This document shows positions 47,525 through 55,049 of a DNA stretch of 64,000 nt, piece by piece. Numbering within the stretch: the first letter of the stretch is position 1; each line of letters starts with the position of its first letter. This DNA is from Methanothrix sp. (GTDB taxonomy: Archaea > Halobacteriota > Methanosarcinia > Methanotrichales > Methanotrichaceae), in the NCBI RefSeq assembly GCF_030055635.1, contig NZ_JASFYM010000005.1, forward strand, positions 1 to 64,000, in the 5' to 3' direction. Both the position numbers and the translations under genes were made by a program. The notes beneath the pieces were generated by a model. That model did not search any database and had not been told where the DNA came from. It saw only the letters and a program-made list of their open reading frames with translations.

Positions 47525-48769
47525 TCATCCGAGCTCAGGATAAAGCGGGAACCTCTCGCAGAGAGCCCTGACCCTGGAGCGGACCGAGTCTATGGTGGCA
47601 GGGTTTCTTATGTCCCGGATGACCTCTGTTATTAGGTCCGCTATCTCCCTCATCTCGTTCTCCTTCATGCCTCTGGTCGTGACCGCAGGCGTGCCGATCC
47701 TGATCCCGCTTGTCACGAACGGAGTCCTCGGATCGAAGGGTATCATGTTCTTGTTCAGAGCGATGCCAGCGCTCTCCAGGGCCTCGTCTGCCTCCTTTCC
47801 GGTTATGTTCTCCTTCAGAAGCTTGACGAGCATGAGGTGGTTGTCTGTGCCGCCGGACACGAGATCGAAGCCGTTCTCGATGAGCCTGCCCGCAAGAGCC
47901 GCCGCGTTTCTCACTATCTGCTCCTGATACCTCTTGAATTCGGGGGTCATCGCCTCCCTGAATGCGACGGCCTTCGCAGCTATCGTGTGCATCATCGGTC
48001 CGCCCTGTATTCCCGGAAAAACCGCCCTGTCTATCGCCTGGGCCAGCTCCTCCCTGCACATTATCACGCCGCCCCTCGGCCCGCGGAGGGTCTTGTGTGT
48101 TGTGGTCGTCACGATATCCGCATATGGAATCGGGCTCGGATGGACGCCAGCAGCGACCAGACCCGCGATGTGGGCTATGTCCGCCATCAGCAGCGCTCCG
48201 ACCTCATCGGCGATCTCACGCATGGCCCTGAAATCTATGATCCTCGGATACGCAGAGGCGCCGCACACTATCATCCTGGGTTTGCATTCCCTGGCTATCT
48301 CCAGGATCTCGCTGTAGTCAAGCATCTCCGTCTTCCTGCTGACTCCGTAGGGAACCACACGGTAGAGCTTTCCCGAGAAGTTGACAGGGGATCCGTGAGA
48401 AAGGTGACCACCATGATCCAGGTTCATGCCCATTATGGTGTCCCCGGGCCTGAGTGTGGCGAAGTACGCGGCCATGTTCGCCTGCGAGCCGCTGTGCGGC
48501 TGTACATTGACGTGCTCAGCTCCGAAGAGCTTCCTGCACCTCTCCCTTGCGAGGTTCTCGGCCTCGTCCATGAATGCGCAGCCGCGGTAGTACCTCTTTC
48601 CCGGATAGCCCTCAGCGTACTTATTGGTCATCACGCAGCCCTGTGCCTCCATCACCGCAGGGCTTGTGAAGTTCTCCGCAGCGACAAGAACCAGGGTGCT
48701 TCTCTGCCGCTCCAGCTCCTTGCGTATTACCGCTGATATCTCCGGGTCGACATGATCTAAGAGGCTCAA
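47525..48769 (-). CDS. glyA: Serine hydroxymethyltransferase
   Basis: 414 aa, bacterial-like length. It converts serine to glycine while loading C1 on a pterin. Seen are the N-terminal [49 protein letters not shown], and the PLP-lysine motif [17 protein letters not shown] near residue 222. Because folD follows directly, THF is the likely C1 carrier. It heads the operon; the next 245 bp upstream hold no gene. ATG at 48767-48769. Confidence 0.97.
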   Translation of the reverse strand: MSLLDHVDPEISAVIRKELERQRSTLVLVAAENFTSPAVMEAQGCVMTNKYAEGYPGKRYYRGCAFMDEAENLARERCRKLFGAEHVNVQPHSGSQANMAAYFATLRPGDTIMGMNLDHGGHLSHGSPVNFSGKLYRVVPYGVSRKTEMLDYSEILEIARECKPRMIVCGASAYPRIIDFRAMREIADEVGALLMADIAHIAGLVAAGVHPSPIPYADIVTTTTHKTLRGPRGGVIMCREELAQAIDRAVFPGIQGGPMMHTIAAKAVAFREAMTPEFKRYQEQIVRNAAALAGRLIENGFDLVSGGTDNHLMLVKLLKENITGKEADEALESAGIALNKNMIPFDPRTPFVTSGIRIGTPAVTTRGMKENEMREIADLITEVIRDIRNPATIDSVRSRVRALCERFPLYPELG

Positions 48770-49014
48770 ATCGAATCACCATTATGGTTTTGATGGCCAA
48801 ATACGCTATGCAGATATAAGTCTATCTAGTCTCCGGTCACAAATGGTGGTTGGGTTGAAGAATTCATGCATTACATCTGAGACTAAAGAGTGTGGCTCAT
48901 ATCGGCAGAGTATCACGCGTCTGATACGAGCGGTCAAATGACACAGATTCGCCAGGCGTCACGTTTCCTAGACGATACGGCTCAGTGCAGAACCGGAGCT
49001 TAGAACCGCTCCAC

Positions 49015-50166
49015 TTACCGGATCACGAGCTCTTTCCCGAAGGAGGTCAGGTTCTCGCAGCCGTTTGCCCTGACAACAACAAGATCCTCCAGCCTGACGC
49101 CGCCGGTATCCGGGTAGTAAAGCCCGGGCTCAACGGTGACGGCATTGCCTGATCTGAGAACCCCTCCGTGCTCGCTGAGGGATGGACTCTCATGTATCGA
49201 CAGCCCGACGCCATGGCCTGTTGAGTGTATGAATCCAGCATCCTCGCGCTCTGTGTATCCGAAATCATCGAATGTCCTGCACACAGCCTCGTGCACATCA
49301 GCTCCGCTCACACCATCCTTTATGCACCTCAGCCCAGCCTCCTGAGCTGCTCTCACCGCCTGATACATCTCCACGATCTCCGCTGACGGCTCGCCGCGGA
49401 CGACCGTGCGGGTCATGTCCGCGAAGTACCTGCTGATCTTCGATCGCGGGAATATGTCTATGACTATCGGCATATCTGCAGGAAGCGGTCCGCTGCCCCT
49501 TGAGTGAGGATTTGAGCTCATGAGACCGCCGCAGACTATGGTGTCCAGGGTCTCGTATCCGAGCTCTGCAAGCCTGAGATCGATGGCGCCCCTCACTCTC
49601 TCAGAGGTGAGAGGCGCGCCATCTAAAACAAGAATGCAATCGGATGGTTCCGATTTTTTTATGAGATTTATTGCAACTTCCATTGCGGATTCGCATGCCC
49701 TCTGGGCATCTGCGATCGCGGATATCTCCTCTGGCGTTTTGACAGCGCGGATGTGCTCGAACGGTCTCTCCAGGAGAACAATATCGAACCGCTCAGAGAG
49801 GCCTCTGTAAATTCCCGCGGGGGCATTTGAAGGCATGCCCAATCGCGAGATCCTGCGCTCCGAGACGAACTCCTCGAGGACCTTCATGTATGCTTTCTCG
49901 ACACTCCCGAGCTCCTCGATCTTTGACTTCAGGGAGTAATCGCCTGTCGTCTCCACCACATCCGCCTTTGATTCTGCTGAGGCCCTCGATCTCTCCATGC
50001 TGGATACTAGCAGATGAATCATGTCTGTGATCAGCACAGCGAACCTGTCGCTGGAAAGAAACCTCGATGCATAGTAGATATCGGCATCGCAGATGCTGTC
50101 TCCCACGAGAAGCAGCCCGTCAACCCCAAGAGCTCTGACAGCACCGACGATGGCATCTCTAGACAT
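49015..50166 (-). CDS. M24-family metallopeptidase (Xaa-Pro aminopeptidase/prolidase type)
   Basis: 383 aa. The N-terminal creatinase-like domain (1-150) is followed by the pita-bread domain. Its five metal ligands appear in order: IVIDIFPRS (Asp), FADMTRTVV (Asp), HSTGHGVGLSIHE (His), TVEPGLYYP (Glu) and GVRLEDLV (Glu). It releases amino acids next to proline from peptides in the cytosol. The start ATG overlaps the GGGP synthase stop by 8 bp, so the gene belongs to that transcript. Confidence 0.93.
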   Translation of the reverse strand: MSRDAIVGAVRALGVDGLLLVGDSICDADIYYASRFLSSDRFAVLITDMIHLLVSSMERSRASAESKADVVETTGDYSLKSKIEELGSVEKAYMKVLEEFVSERRISRLGMPSNAPAGIYRGLSERFDIVLLERPFEHIRAVKTPEEISAIADAQRACESAMEVAINLIKKSEPSDCILVLDGAPLTSERVRGAIDLRLAELGYETLDTIVCGGLMSSNPHSRGSGPLPADMPIVIDIFPRSKISRYFADMTRTVVRGEPSAEIVEMYQAVRAAQEAGLRCIKDGVSGADVHEAVCRTFDDFGYTEREDAGFIHSTGHGVGLSIHESPSLSEHGGVLRSGNAVTVEPGLYYPDTGGVRLEDLVVVRANGCENLTSFGKELVIR

Positions 50167-50926
50167 GTATTGCAGTTACGATGTTCTTCACAAACCCGAA
50201 AACATCCCCTGACTGCTCGACGCCCGTGCCGGTGACTATCAGATCCGCGCCCGCAGCCACGAGCTTCCTGGCGCTCTCCGCGTCGCGTATCCCGCCGCCA
50301 ACAACAAGAATTGCATCGCCTATCGCATCCCTGACCGCAGAGACCATGTTCGCGGGCACGGGCGAATCTGCGCCAGAGCCTGCCTCTAAGTATATTAACC
50401 GCATCCCGAGGTACCGCCCCGCGAGGGCATACGCAGCCGCGATCTCAGGCTTTCTGCGCGGAACGAGCTTGGCATCACCGACCCATCCGACCGTACCCCC
50501 GGGCTCCACCACTATGTATCCCATGGGTATCGCCTCGAGTCCGTATCTGGAGACGATCGGTGCGCCGAGCGCCTGGTTCTCTATAAGATAATTCGTGGAC
50601 CTCGAGTTCAGAAGGCTCATGAAGAAGACAGCGTCAGCGGTATCGCAAAGGCCTGCGGCACTGCTCGGAAAGAGTATCACCGGCAGATCCACAGATCTTT
50701 TTATGGCGCGCACAGTGCTGTCGAGAACGGAGCCTGTGGCACCGACAGATCCGCCGACCATAACAGCTGCTGTGCCAGCATCCGCTGCAGATCTCGCCAT
50801 CTGCGCAGCACGCTCCGGATCCTGCGATGCCGGATCTATCAGGGTCAGGTGTGCAGAGCCATGCGACTCCACCGCATCCCAGAGCTCCGACTCCACAGGA
50901 CCTATCTCGACCCGCTTTCTGAGCAT
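50159..50926 (-). CDS. Geranylgeranylglyceryl phosphate synthase
   Basis: 255 aa. This TIM-barrel enzyme makes the first ether bond of archaeal membrane lipids from sn-glycerol-1-phosphate and geranylgeranyl diphosphate. Family motifs are HLTLIDPASQDPERAAQMA, VMVGGSVGATG, ILFPSSAAGLCDTADAVFFMSLLNSRSTNYLI, YLEAGSGAD and VVGGGIRDAESARKLVAAGAD. The start is the ATG at 50924-50926 (MLRKRVEIG), 8 nt after the L40e stop; longer frames run back through L40e. It shares a transcript with L40e and the M24 peptidase. Confidence 0.96.
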   Translation of the reverse strand: MLRKRVEIGPVESELWDAVESHGSAHLTLIDPASQDPERAAQMARSAADAGTAAVMVGGSVGATGSVLDSTVRAIKRSVDLPVILFPSSAAGLCDTADAVFFMSLLNSRSTNYLIENQALGAPIVSRYGLEAIPMGYIVVEPGGTVGWVGDAKLVPRRKPEIAAAYALAGRYLGMRLIYLEAGSGADSPVPANMVSAVRDAIGDAILVVGGGIRDAESARKLVAAGADLIVTGTGVEQSGDVFGFVKNIVTAIHV

Positions 50927-50934
50927 AGACCCGT

Positions 50935-51081
50935 TTATCCTCTGCTCTCCTTGGACTTCATCCTGAGGCCCTTGTACCTGCATTTACGACAGCGTGTCGC
51001 CCTGACCGGGTTGCGCGCGTTGCAGCGCATGCATATCTTGACGTTCAGAACTCGATTTTCTGCCTCTGGAAATCTGGCCAT
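50935..51081 (-). CDS. rpl40e: Ribosomal protein L40e
   Basis: 48 aa. The sequence [20 protein letters not shown] is followed by [20 protein letters not shown] and a basic tail, which is the archaeal L40e with its two CxxC zinc ligands (CMRC and CRKC). It is a part of the large ribosomal subunit. The ATG is at 51079-51081 and the TAA at 50935-50937. It lies 33 bp after the tRNA-Ser gene and 8 bp before GGGP synthase, on the same strand. Confidence 0.95.
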   Translation of the reverse strand: MARFPEAENRVLNVKICMRCNARNPVRATRCRKCRYKGLRMKSKESRG

Positions 51082-51131
51082 GATGGTTACTCTCCCCGAT
51101 GAAGGATATCATTTTGGCGCCGGGGTTGGGA

Positions 51132-51161
51132 TTTTCATGGTGGACTCAGCGTCCGCGCCAT
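51132..51161 (-). other. 30-nt intron in the T loop of tRNA-Ser
   Basis: TTCA of the T loop pairs with TGAA at the intron end to form the central 4-bp helix. The bulges are AAA and AAT, cut after the second base, and TGG/CCA plus GGAC/GTCC continue the stem inside the intron. Splicing yields the standard T loop TTCAAAT between TTGGG and CCCAA. The intron lies between positions 59 and 60. Confidence 0.85.
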
Positions 51162-51212
51162 TTTGAACCCAAGCGTCCCTGGAAGGGACAACAGGTCTCG
51201 AGCCTGCCGCGT

Positions 51213-51245
51213 ATGGACCTCTGCCGCTGGAGCACGGCCCAGAGC
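51213..51245 (-). other. 33-nt intron in the D arm of tRNA-Ser
   Basis: GGAC (exon 1, D loop) pairs with GTCC at the intron end, forming the 4-bp central helix. The bulges are AAG and ATA, each cut after the second base. CTCTG and CAGAG form a 5-bp inner helix. Splicing leaves A21 followed by ACGCG, the normal shape apart from an A12-C23 mismatch. The intron lies between positions 21 and 22. Confidence 0.8.
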
Positions 51246-51292
51246 TTGTCCGCTCTGCCACCCCGGCACGACTTCAAGCTGAGAGATCTGAT

Positions 51293-51303
51293 GGTTTATA
51301 TCT
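51293..51303 (-). promoter_or_regulatory. TATA box of tRNA-Ser / L40e transcript
   Basis: CAGATATAAAC on the minus strand is a good TATA match 26-36 bp before the tRNA start. The genes for L40e, GGGP synthase and M24 peptidase follow with no gap over 35 bp, so all could start here. Confidence 0.65.
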
Positions 51304-51586
51304 GTTGCCCCAGTGCATCACTCAGGAGCAGGAGGTCTCAGCTCCAAATTGAAGAAGGCGCTTCAGCAGCACCCACAGTGATGCCCCTCAATGCGCATCC
51401 ATGTGAATTAGCGGATTGGTGATAATGGCGAAAAATGAAAGCTTCACCGATACCGAAAATCCGGATCAATCCGGCTTTCCGGTAATTCGCGGAGATGAGC
51501 CGACCCTCAATACCGTACACATCCATGGAATTTATGGGGGACCGGGACAGCGGGACTCAGAGCGGAATACGGATGAAATGCATCAC

Positions 51587-52417
51587 CTACCGCCTGATAA
51601 TCCTCCTCAGCCCATCTCTCCTCAGCATCACGTAAAGCGCCGCAGCGATCACAGGCACCAGCAGCATAATCGAAACATTCGGGAGATGGCGCACCCGGAC
51701 CACAGTCGCCAGCTCTGTGCTGATCTCTGTGAATCCAGATGTGTAGTTCACCCTGCACACCACAGGCTGCTCTACATCCAGTCTGGGGATCTCAATCCTC
51801 TTCGATCTCCCGGGAGGTATTTCGCCGAGCTCGATTCCGGATCTCCTCAGAACCAGAGGGGATTCGATTCGCGCACTCACATTCTTCGCTGTCCTGTCGC
51901 CCAGATTTCGGATCTCCAGAGAGGATTCGCTTGGGAACATGGAGAGAACCGGACCTGATACGACCTTCGCCTCAACAGGGAAAACATCTGTGGAGTTCTC
52001 GTAAAGGAAATACACCTCCGGAGACGCCCCTCCGGACTTCTCAACGCCGGAGAGCCACATGTAGCTCAGCATGATATCCACCGGATAGACGCCGATATCC
52101 TCGCTCGCGAGTGCATCAATCTCCACTGTCATCTCAGACCCGGAACGCAGAGAGCCAAGATGCAGCGGCTCGCTCAGAACCCTCAGCCTGTCATCGTGGC
52201 TGACCGCCCTCAATACCAGGCATAAAGCATCCGAGCTGTTGAATGTGTAGAGCGTCTCCTCCGTGGCATTCGTCTGAGCATTCCTGATGCTAAGAACCAT
52301 GCTGCAGATCCTTCCGGCGTCAAGCTCTGAGCTCACGCTCTCCACTGCGAGGTCAGGCCTCGCAAATGCTGTGAGAGATACGAGCAGAACAACCAGAATC
52401 AGGATGAATGTTCTCAT
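51587..52417 (-). CDS. Surface protein with beta-sandwich domains and C-terminal membrane anchor
   Basis: 276 aa. Signal peptide MRTFILILVVLLVSLTAFA; two beta-rich parts of the kind seen in COG1361 S-layer-like proteins (RPDLAVESVSSELDAGRICSMVLSI; SSLEIRNLGDRTAKNVSARIESPLVLRRSGIELGEIPPGRSKRIEIPRL); one membrane span near the end (VSIMLLVPVIAAALYVML) and a basic tail RRDGLRRIIRR. It should be anchored in the membrane with its body outside. The ATG at 52415-52417 gives the signal peptide. It follows wecB on the same strand by 43 bp. Confidence 0.8.
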   Translation of the reverse strand: MRTFILILVVLLVSLTAFARPDLAVESVSSELDAGRICSMVLSIRNAQTNATEETLYTFNSSDALCLVLRAVSHDDRLRVLSEPLHLGSLRSGSEMTVEIDALASEDIGVYPVDIMLSYMWLSGVEKSGGASPEVYFLYENSTDVFPVEAKVVSGPVLSMFPSESSLEIRNLGDRTAKNVSARIESPLVLRRSGIELGEIPPGRSKRIEIPRLDVEQPVVCRVNYTSGFTEISTELATVVRVRHLPNVSIMLLVPVIAAALYVMLRRDGLRRIIRR

Positions 52418-52460
52418 CAGACACGTCCACTCCCTTTGAAGCTCTGGATCTTGTGGTGAT

Positions 52461-53546
52461 CTAGCGAGCAGGACCGCGGCGTGAGCCCATAAAGCTCTCC
52501 ATTGCATCCACAATCCTCCGGCTCGCATCTCCGTCTCCGAAAACGTGGGTCTGCGAGCGGGTCGGTACAAATCCCCTTGCATGCCTCACTATGCTCTCCC
52601 TGGAGGCTCCGGCGAGGACGTTCCAGCCATCGTCCACGGTCTCCACCCACTCGGTGCGATCTCTGAGCGTAACACATGGCACTCTGAGTATATACGCCTC
52701 CTTCTGCACACCACCCGAGTCTGTGAGTATCCTCAGCGCGTTCCTCTCGAGCTGGAGCATATCCAGATATCCCACCGGTTTTATCACCTTTATGCTCTCC
52801 CTCAGCGGATCCCAGAGACCGAGATCCCTGAGCCTTCTCTCAGTTCTGGGATGACAGGGAAATACCAGGCAGCTTCCGATGTCCTTGAACGCCCCGATGA
52901 TCTCCCTGAGCCTCATCTCATCATCGGTGTTCTCCGCACGGTGGAGCGTAGCCAGGATGTACTCCTTGGGCCTGAGTTCCAGCCTCTCAAGAACCGTCGA
53001 GCGCTTTGATACGTCCATGCAGAGGTTCATCGCATCAACCATAACATCTCCTGTCAGGTACACGCCATCAACAATCCCCTCACGCCGGAGGTTATCCACA
53101 GCAGTCCTTGTGGGGCAGCTAAGGATGTCGGAGCAGTGGTCGACGAGCACGCGGTTGATCTCCTCCGGCATCCTGCGATCGTATGAGCGGAGTCCAGCCT
53201 CCACATGAACCAGGGTGATGTGAAGCTTTGCAGCAGCCAGCGCTCCAGCAAGCGTTGTGTTCGTATCCCCAAAGACCACAACCGCATCTGGATCCTCCCT
53301 CACTAGAACATCCTCGATGCGGGCCAGCATCTCGCCAGTCTGCCTGCCGTGGCTGCCGGACCCCACTCCAAGATGGTGGTCCGGCTCAGGGATCCCGATC
53401 TCGTCGAAGAATATCCTGTCCATCTCGTAGTCGTAGTGCTGGCCTGTGTGAACTATCACCTCATGAAATCTCTCCCTCAGAGCCCTGGAAAGGGGCGCGA
53501 GCTTTACAAAATTCGGTCTCGCCCCGACAACAGATGCTACCTTCAT
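52461..53546 (-). CDS. wecB: UDP-N-acetylglucosamine 2-epimerase
   Basis: 361 aa. The enzyme turns UDP-GlcNAc into UDP-ManNAc for surface polysaccharides or glycoproteins. Clear motifs are VASVVGARPNFVKLAPL, VHTGQHYDYEMDRIFF, VFGDTNTTLAGALAA, HVEAGLRSYDRRMPEEINRVLVDHCSD, and near the end TDSGGVQKEAYILRVPCVTLRDRTEW. The ATG at 53544-53546 starts the conserved MKVASVVGAR. It fits with the rich set of NxS/T-bearing secreted proteins here. Confidence 0.97.
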   Translation of the reverse strand: MKVASVVGARPNFVKLAPLSRALRERFHEVIVHTGQHYDYEMDRIFFDEIGIPEPDHHLGVGSGSHGRQTGEMLARIEDVLVREDPDAVVVFGDTNTTLAGALAAAKLHITLVHVEAGLRSYDRRMPEEINRVLVDHCSDILSCPTRTAVDNLRREGIVDGVYLTGDVMVDAMNLCMDVSKRSTVLERLELRPKEYILATLHRAENTDDEMRLREIIGAFKDIGSCLVFPCHPRTERRLRDLGLWDPLRESIKVIKPVGYLDMLQLERNALRILTDSGGVQKEAYILRVPCVTLRDRTEWVETVDDGWNVLAGASRESIVRHARGFVPTRSQTHVFGDGDASRRIVDAMESFMGSRRGPAR

Positions 53547-53704
53547 TCCTGTACCTCTCACCTCATGAGACCATCCATGCATCTATATCTGTCGATGCAC
53601 ATCCTGCTGGAGATCCTCCACATGCTACCCAAAAGTGTGCATCCTGGCTGTTCTCTCAAAAGCTTTAAGTGGTGTAAGCTCCAAAACAGAGCCTGGGATG
53701 CTCT

Positions 53705-54217
53705 GTGAACGGGAAAAGAACTAGGATCATTAACGATCCATCTGATCTGGTCCCTCTGCTTCAGGTTTTTGGCTCTGAATCTCACAAAAGGGTTTTCGAT
53801 AAGCTCTGTGATCAGTGGCTCACTGAGAGGGAGCTTGTTGAGATCTTCGGAGACAACGAGAGCGTCAGCCAGTCCATAGAGCTTCTCCGGAAGAGCGGCC
53901 TGATAGAGACGAAGTGGAGGGTGCCGGAGCCTGGGAAGAGCCCTGAGAAGGAGTATCACTCGGCATTCTCGAGGGTGCAGGCTAACTTTTTCTCGTCCAT
54001 GGAGGATCTCAGCGATCTCATCAGGGTAACATTCATGTCTGATGAGGAGCTCAGGGACATAACAGAAAAGCTCAGGGAGAAGGTCCGTTCAGGCGTGACG
54101 TCGATATCAACGCTCTCGCGGGATCTCGGAAAGAGTCAGGTGTACCTGAAAGCAGCTGCCAAACGTGCAAAGGGGCTGACGGTGAGAGGTCAGAGGATAG
54201 AGCTCTCTGAGGAATGA
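53705..54217 (+). CDS. Winged-helix transcription regulator, ArsR-like
   Basis: 170 aa. LLQVFGSESHKRVFDKLCDQWLTERELVEIFGDNESVSQSIELLRKSGLIETKW is a winged helix; the rest is helical (FSSMEDLSDLIRVTFMSDEELRDITEKLREKV). This arrangement occurs in methanogen regulators of unknown targets. The start is a GTG at 53705. The next two genes on the strand follow by 37 bp and by a 4-bp overlap, making a probable three-gene unit. Confidence 0.8.
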   Translation: MNGKRTRIINDPSDLVPLLQVFGSESHKRVFDKLCDQWLTERELVEIFGDNESVSQSIELLRKSGLIETKWRVPEPGKSPEKEYHSAFSRVQANFFSSMEDLSDLIRVTFMSDEELRDITEKLREKVRSGVTSISTLSRDLGKSQVYLKAAAKRAKGLTVRGQRIELSEE

Positions 54218-54254
54218 TCCCAGACGCAGGTCTTTCATCTGGAGATGAATTCAG

Positions 54255-55049
54255 ATGCCAAATGTTCTCCAGTCCAGACGGGACAGCTCCAGGTTCCAGA
54301 TACTTGTGGAGATCGCGGCACATCAGCCGAACGTCAGGCAGAAGGAGGTGGCCGACAAGCTCGGCGTGACACCGCAGGCTGTCTCTGAGTACATAAAGGA
54401 GCTCGTCGCAGACGGCCTCGTCGAGACAGACGGCAGGATGCGCTACAGGATAACGAAGAGAGGAGTTGAGTGGCTCCTGGAGAGCGCAGCTGAGCTCAAG
54501 CGCTATGCCAGGGTCGTGATGGAGGAGATCATCAACCACGTCTCTGTATGGCCTGCGATCGCGAGGGACGATATCTCAGAGGGGGAGCGTGTGACCCTTG
54601 TGATGGAGGATGGTCTCCTGTACGCCACACATTATCGCCCCAATATTGAAGCCAGCGGCATAGCGATCTCCGATGCTTCCAGGGGAGAGGATGTCGGGGT
54701 CTCTGATCTGAGAGGTCTAATAAGCCTCGAGGAGGGCAGGATAAAGATCTGCAAGGTTCCAAGGGTTCAGCTTGGCGGAAGCAGGCGTGTCGATCTCAAG
54801 ACTCTCGCTGGGTTGATCCCAGAGAAGGGTCTTGTGGGGGCGCTGGGGATAGAGGCTCTCATATCCCTGAGAAAGGTCGGAAGGGAGCCGGATGTCTTCT
54901 TCGGCTCGAAGGAGGCGGTGGTCGAGGCCGCCTACCATGGAGTCTCCTCAGTAATAGTGAGCGTCGATGAGCAGATCCCGGGGATCCTGAACAGGCTGGA
55001 GTCAGAAGGTATTAAGTATGAGCTCGTCGACCTCACCCTGACAGGATGA
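54255..55049 (+). CDS. MarR-like winged-helix regulator with C-terminal ligand-type domain
   Basis: 264 aa. FQILVEIAAHQPNVRQKEVADKLGVTPQAVSEYIKELVADGLVETDGRMRYRITKRGVEWLL is a standard winged helix. Residues 90-264 form an alpha/beta domain (GERVTLVMEDGLLYATHY, DVGVSDLRGLISLEEGRIKICKVPRVQLGGSRRVDLKTLAGLI) that may bind a small molecule. It overlaps the helicase start by 4 bp (ATGA), so both are translated together; perhaps it regulates this operon. Confidence 0.82.
   Translation: MPNVLQSRRDSSRFQILVEIAAHQPNVRQKEVADKLGVTPQAVSEYIKELVADGLVETDGRMRYRITKRGVEWLLESAAELKRYARVVMEEIINHVSVWPAIARDDISEGERVTLVMEDGLLYATHYRPNIEASGIAISDASRGEDVGVSDLRGLISLEEGRIKICKVPRVQLGGSRRVDLKTLAGLIPEKGLVGALGIEALISLRKVGREPDVFFGSKEAVVEAAYHGVSSVIVSVDEQIPGILNRLESEGIKYELVDLTLTG

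Larger units (their letters stand above)
51118..51267 (-). tRNA. tRNA-Ser (CGA) with two introns, in the D arm and in the T loop; CCA encoded
   Basis: Three exons on the minus strand, 51267-51246, 51212-51162 and 51131-51118, join to an 87-nt class II tRNA. The acceptor GCCGGGG pairs with CCCCGGC, then discriminator G and encoded CCA (51117-51115). The anticodon arm GCAGG-CTCGAGA-CCTGT gives CGA. The variable arm is GTCCC-TTCCA-GGGAC, the T arm TTGGG-TTCAAAT-CCCAA. The D stem keeps G10-C25 and C11-G24, but A12 faces C23. Both introns show bulge-helix-bulge structure (separate entries). The anticodon loop itself is unbroken. A TATA box lies 26-36 bp upstream. Confidence 0.88.

Noticed and set aside
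51118-51267. Reading this locus as tRNA-Leu or as a C/D box RNA
   Set aside because: The anticodon arm GCAGG-CTCGAGA-CCTGT with class II variable arm and paired acceptor only fits a serine tRNA after removal of two inserts.
51425-51958. Open frame on the plus strand beginning MAKNESFTDTENPDQSGFPV
   Set aside because: The first 50 residues look protein-like and a GGTGA precedes the ATG, but most of the frame lies antisense to the surface protein gene at 51587-52417 and has shadow composition. At most it is a short remnant.
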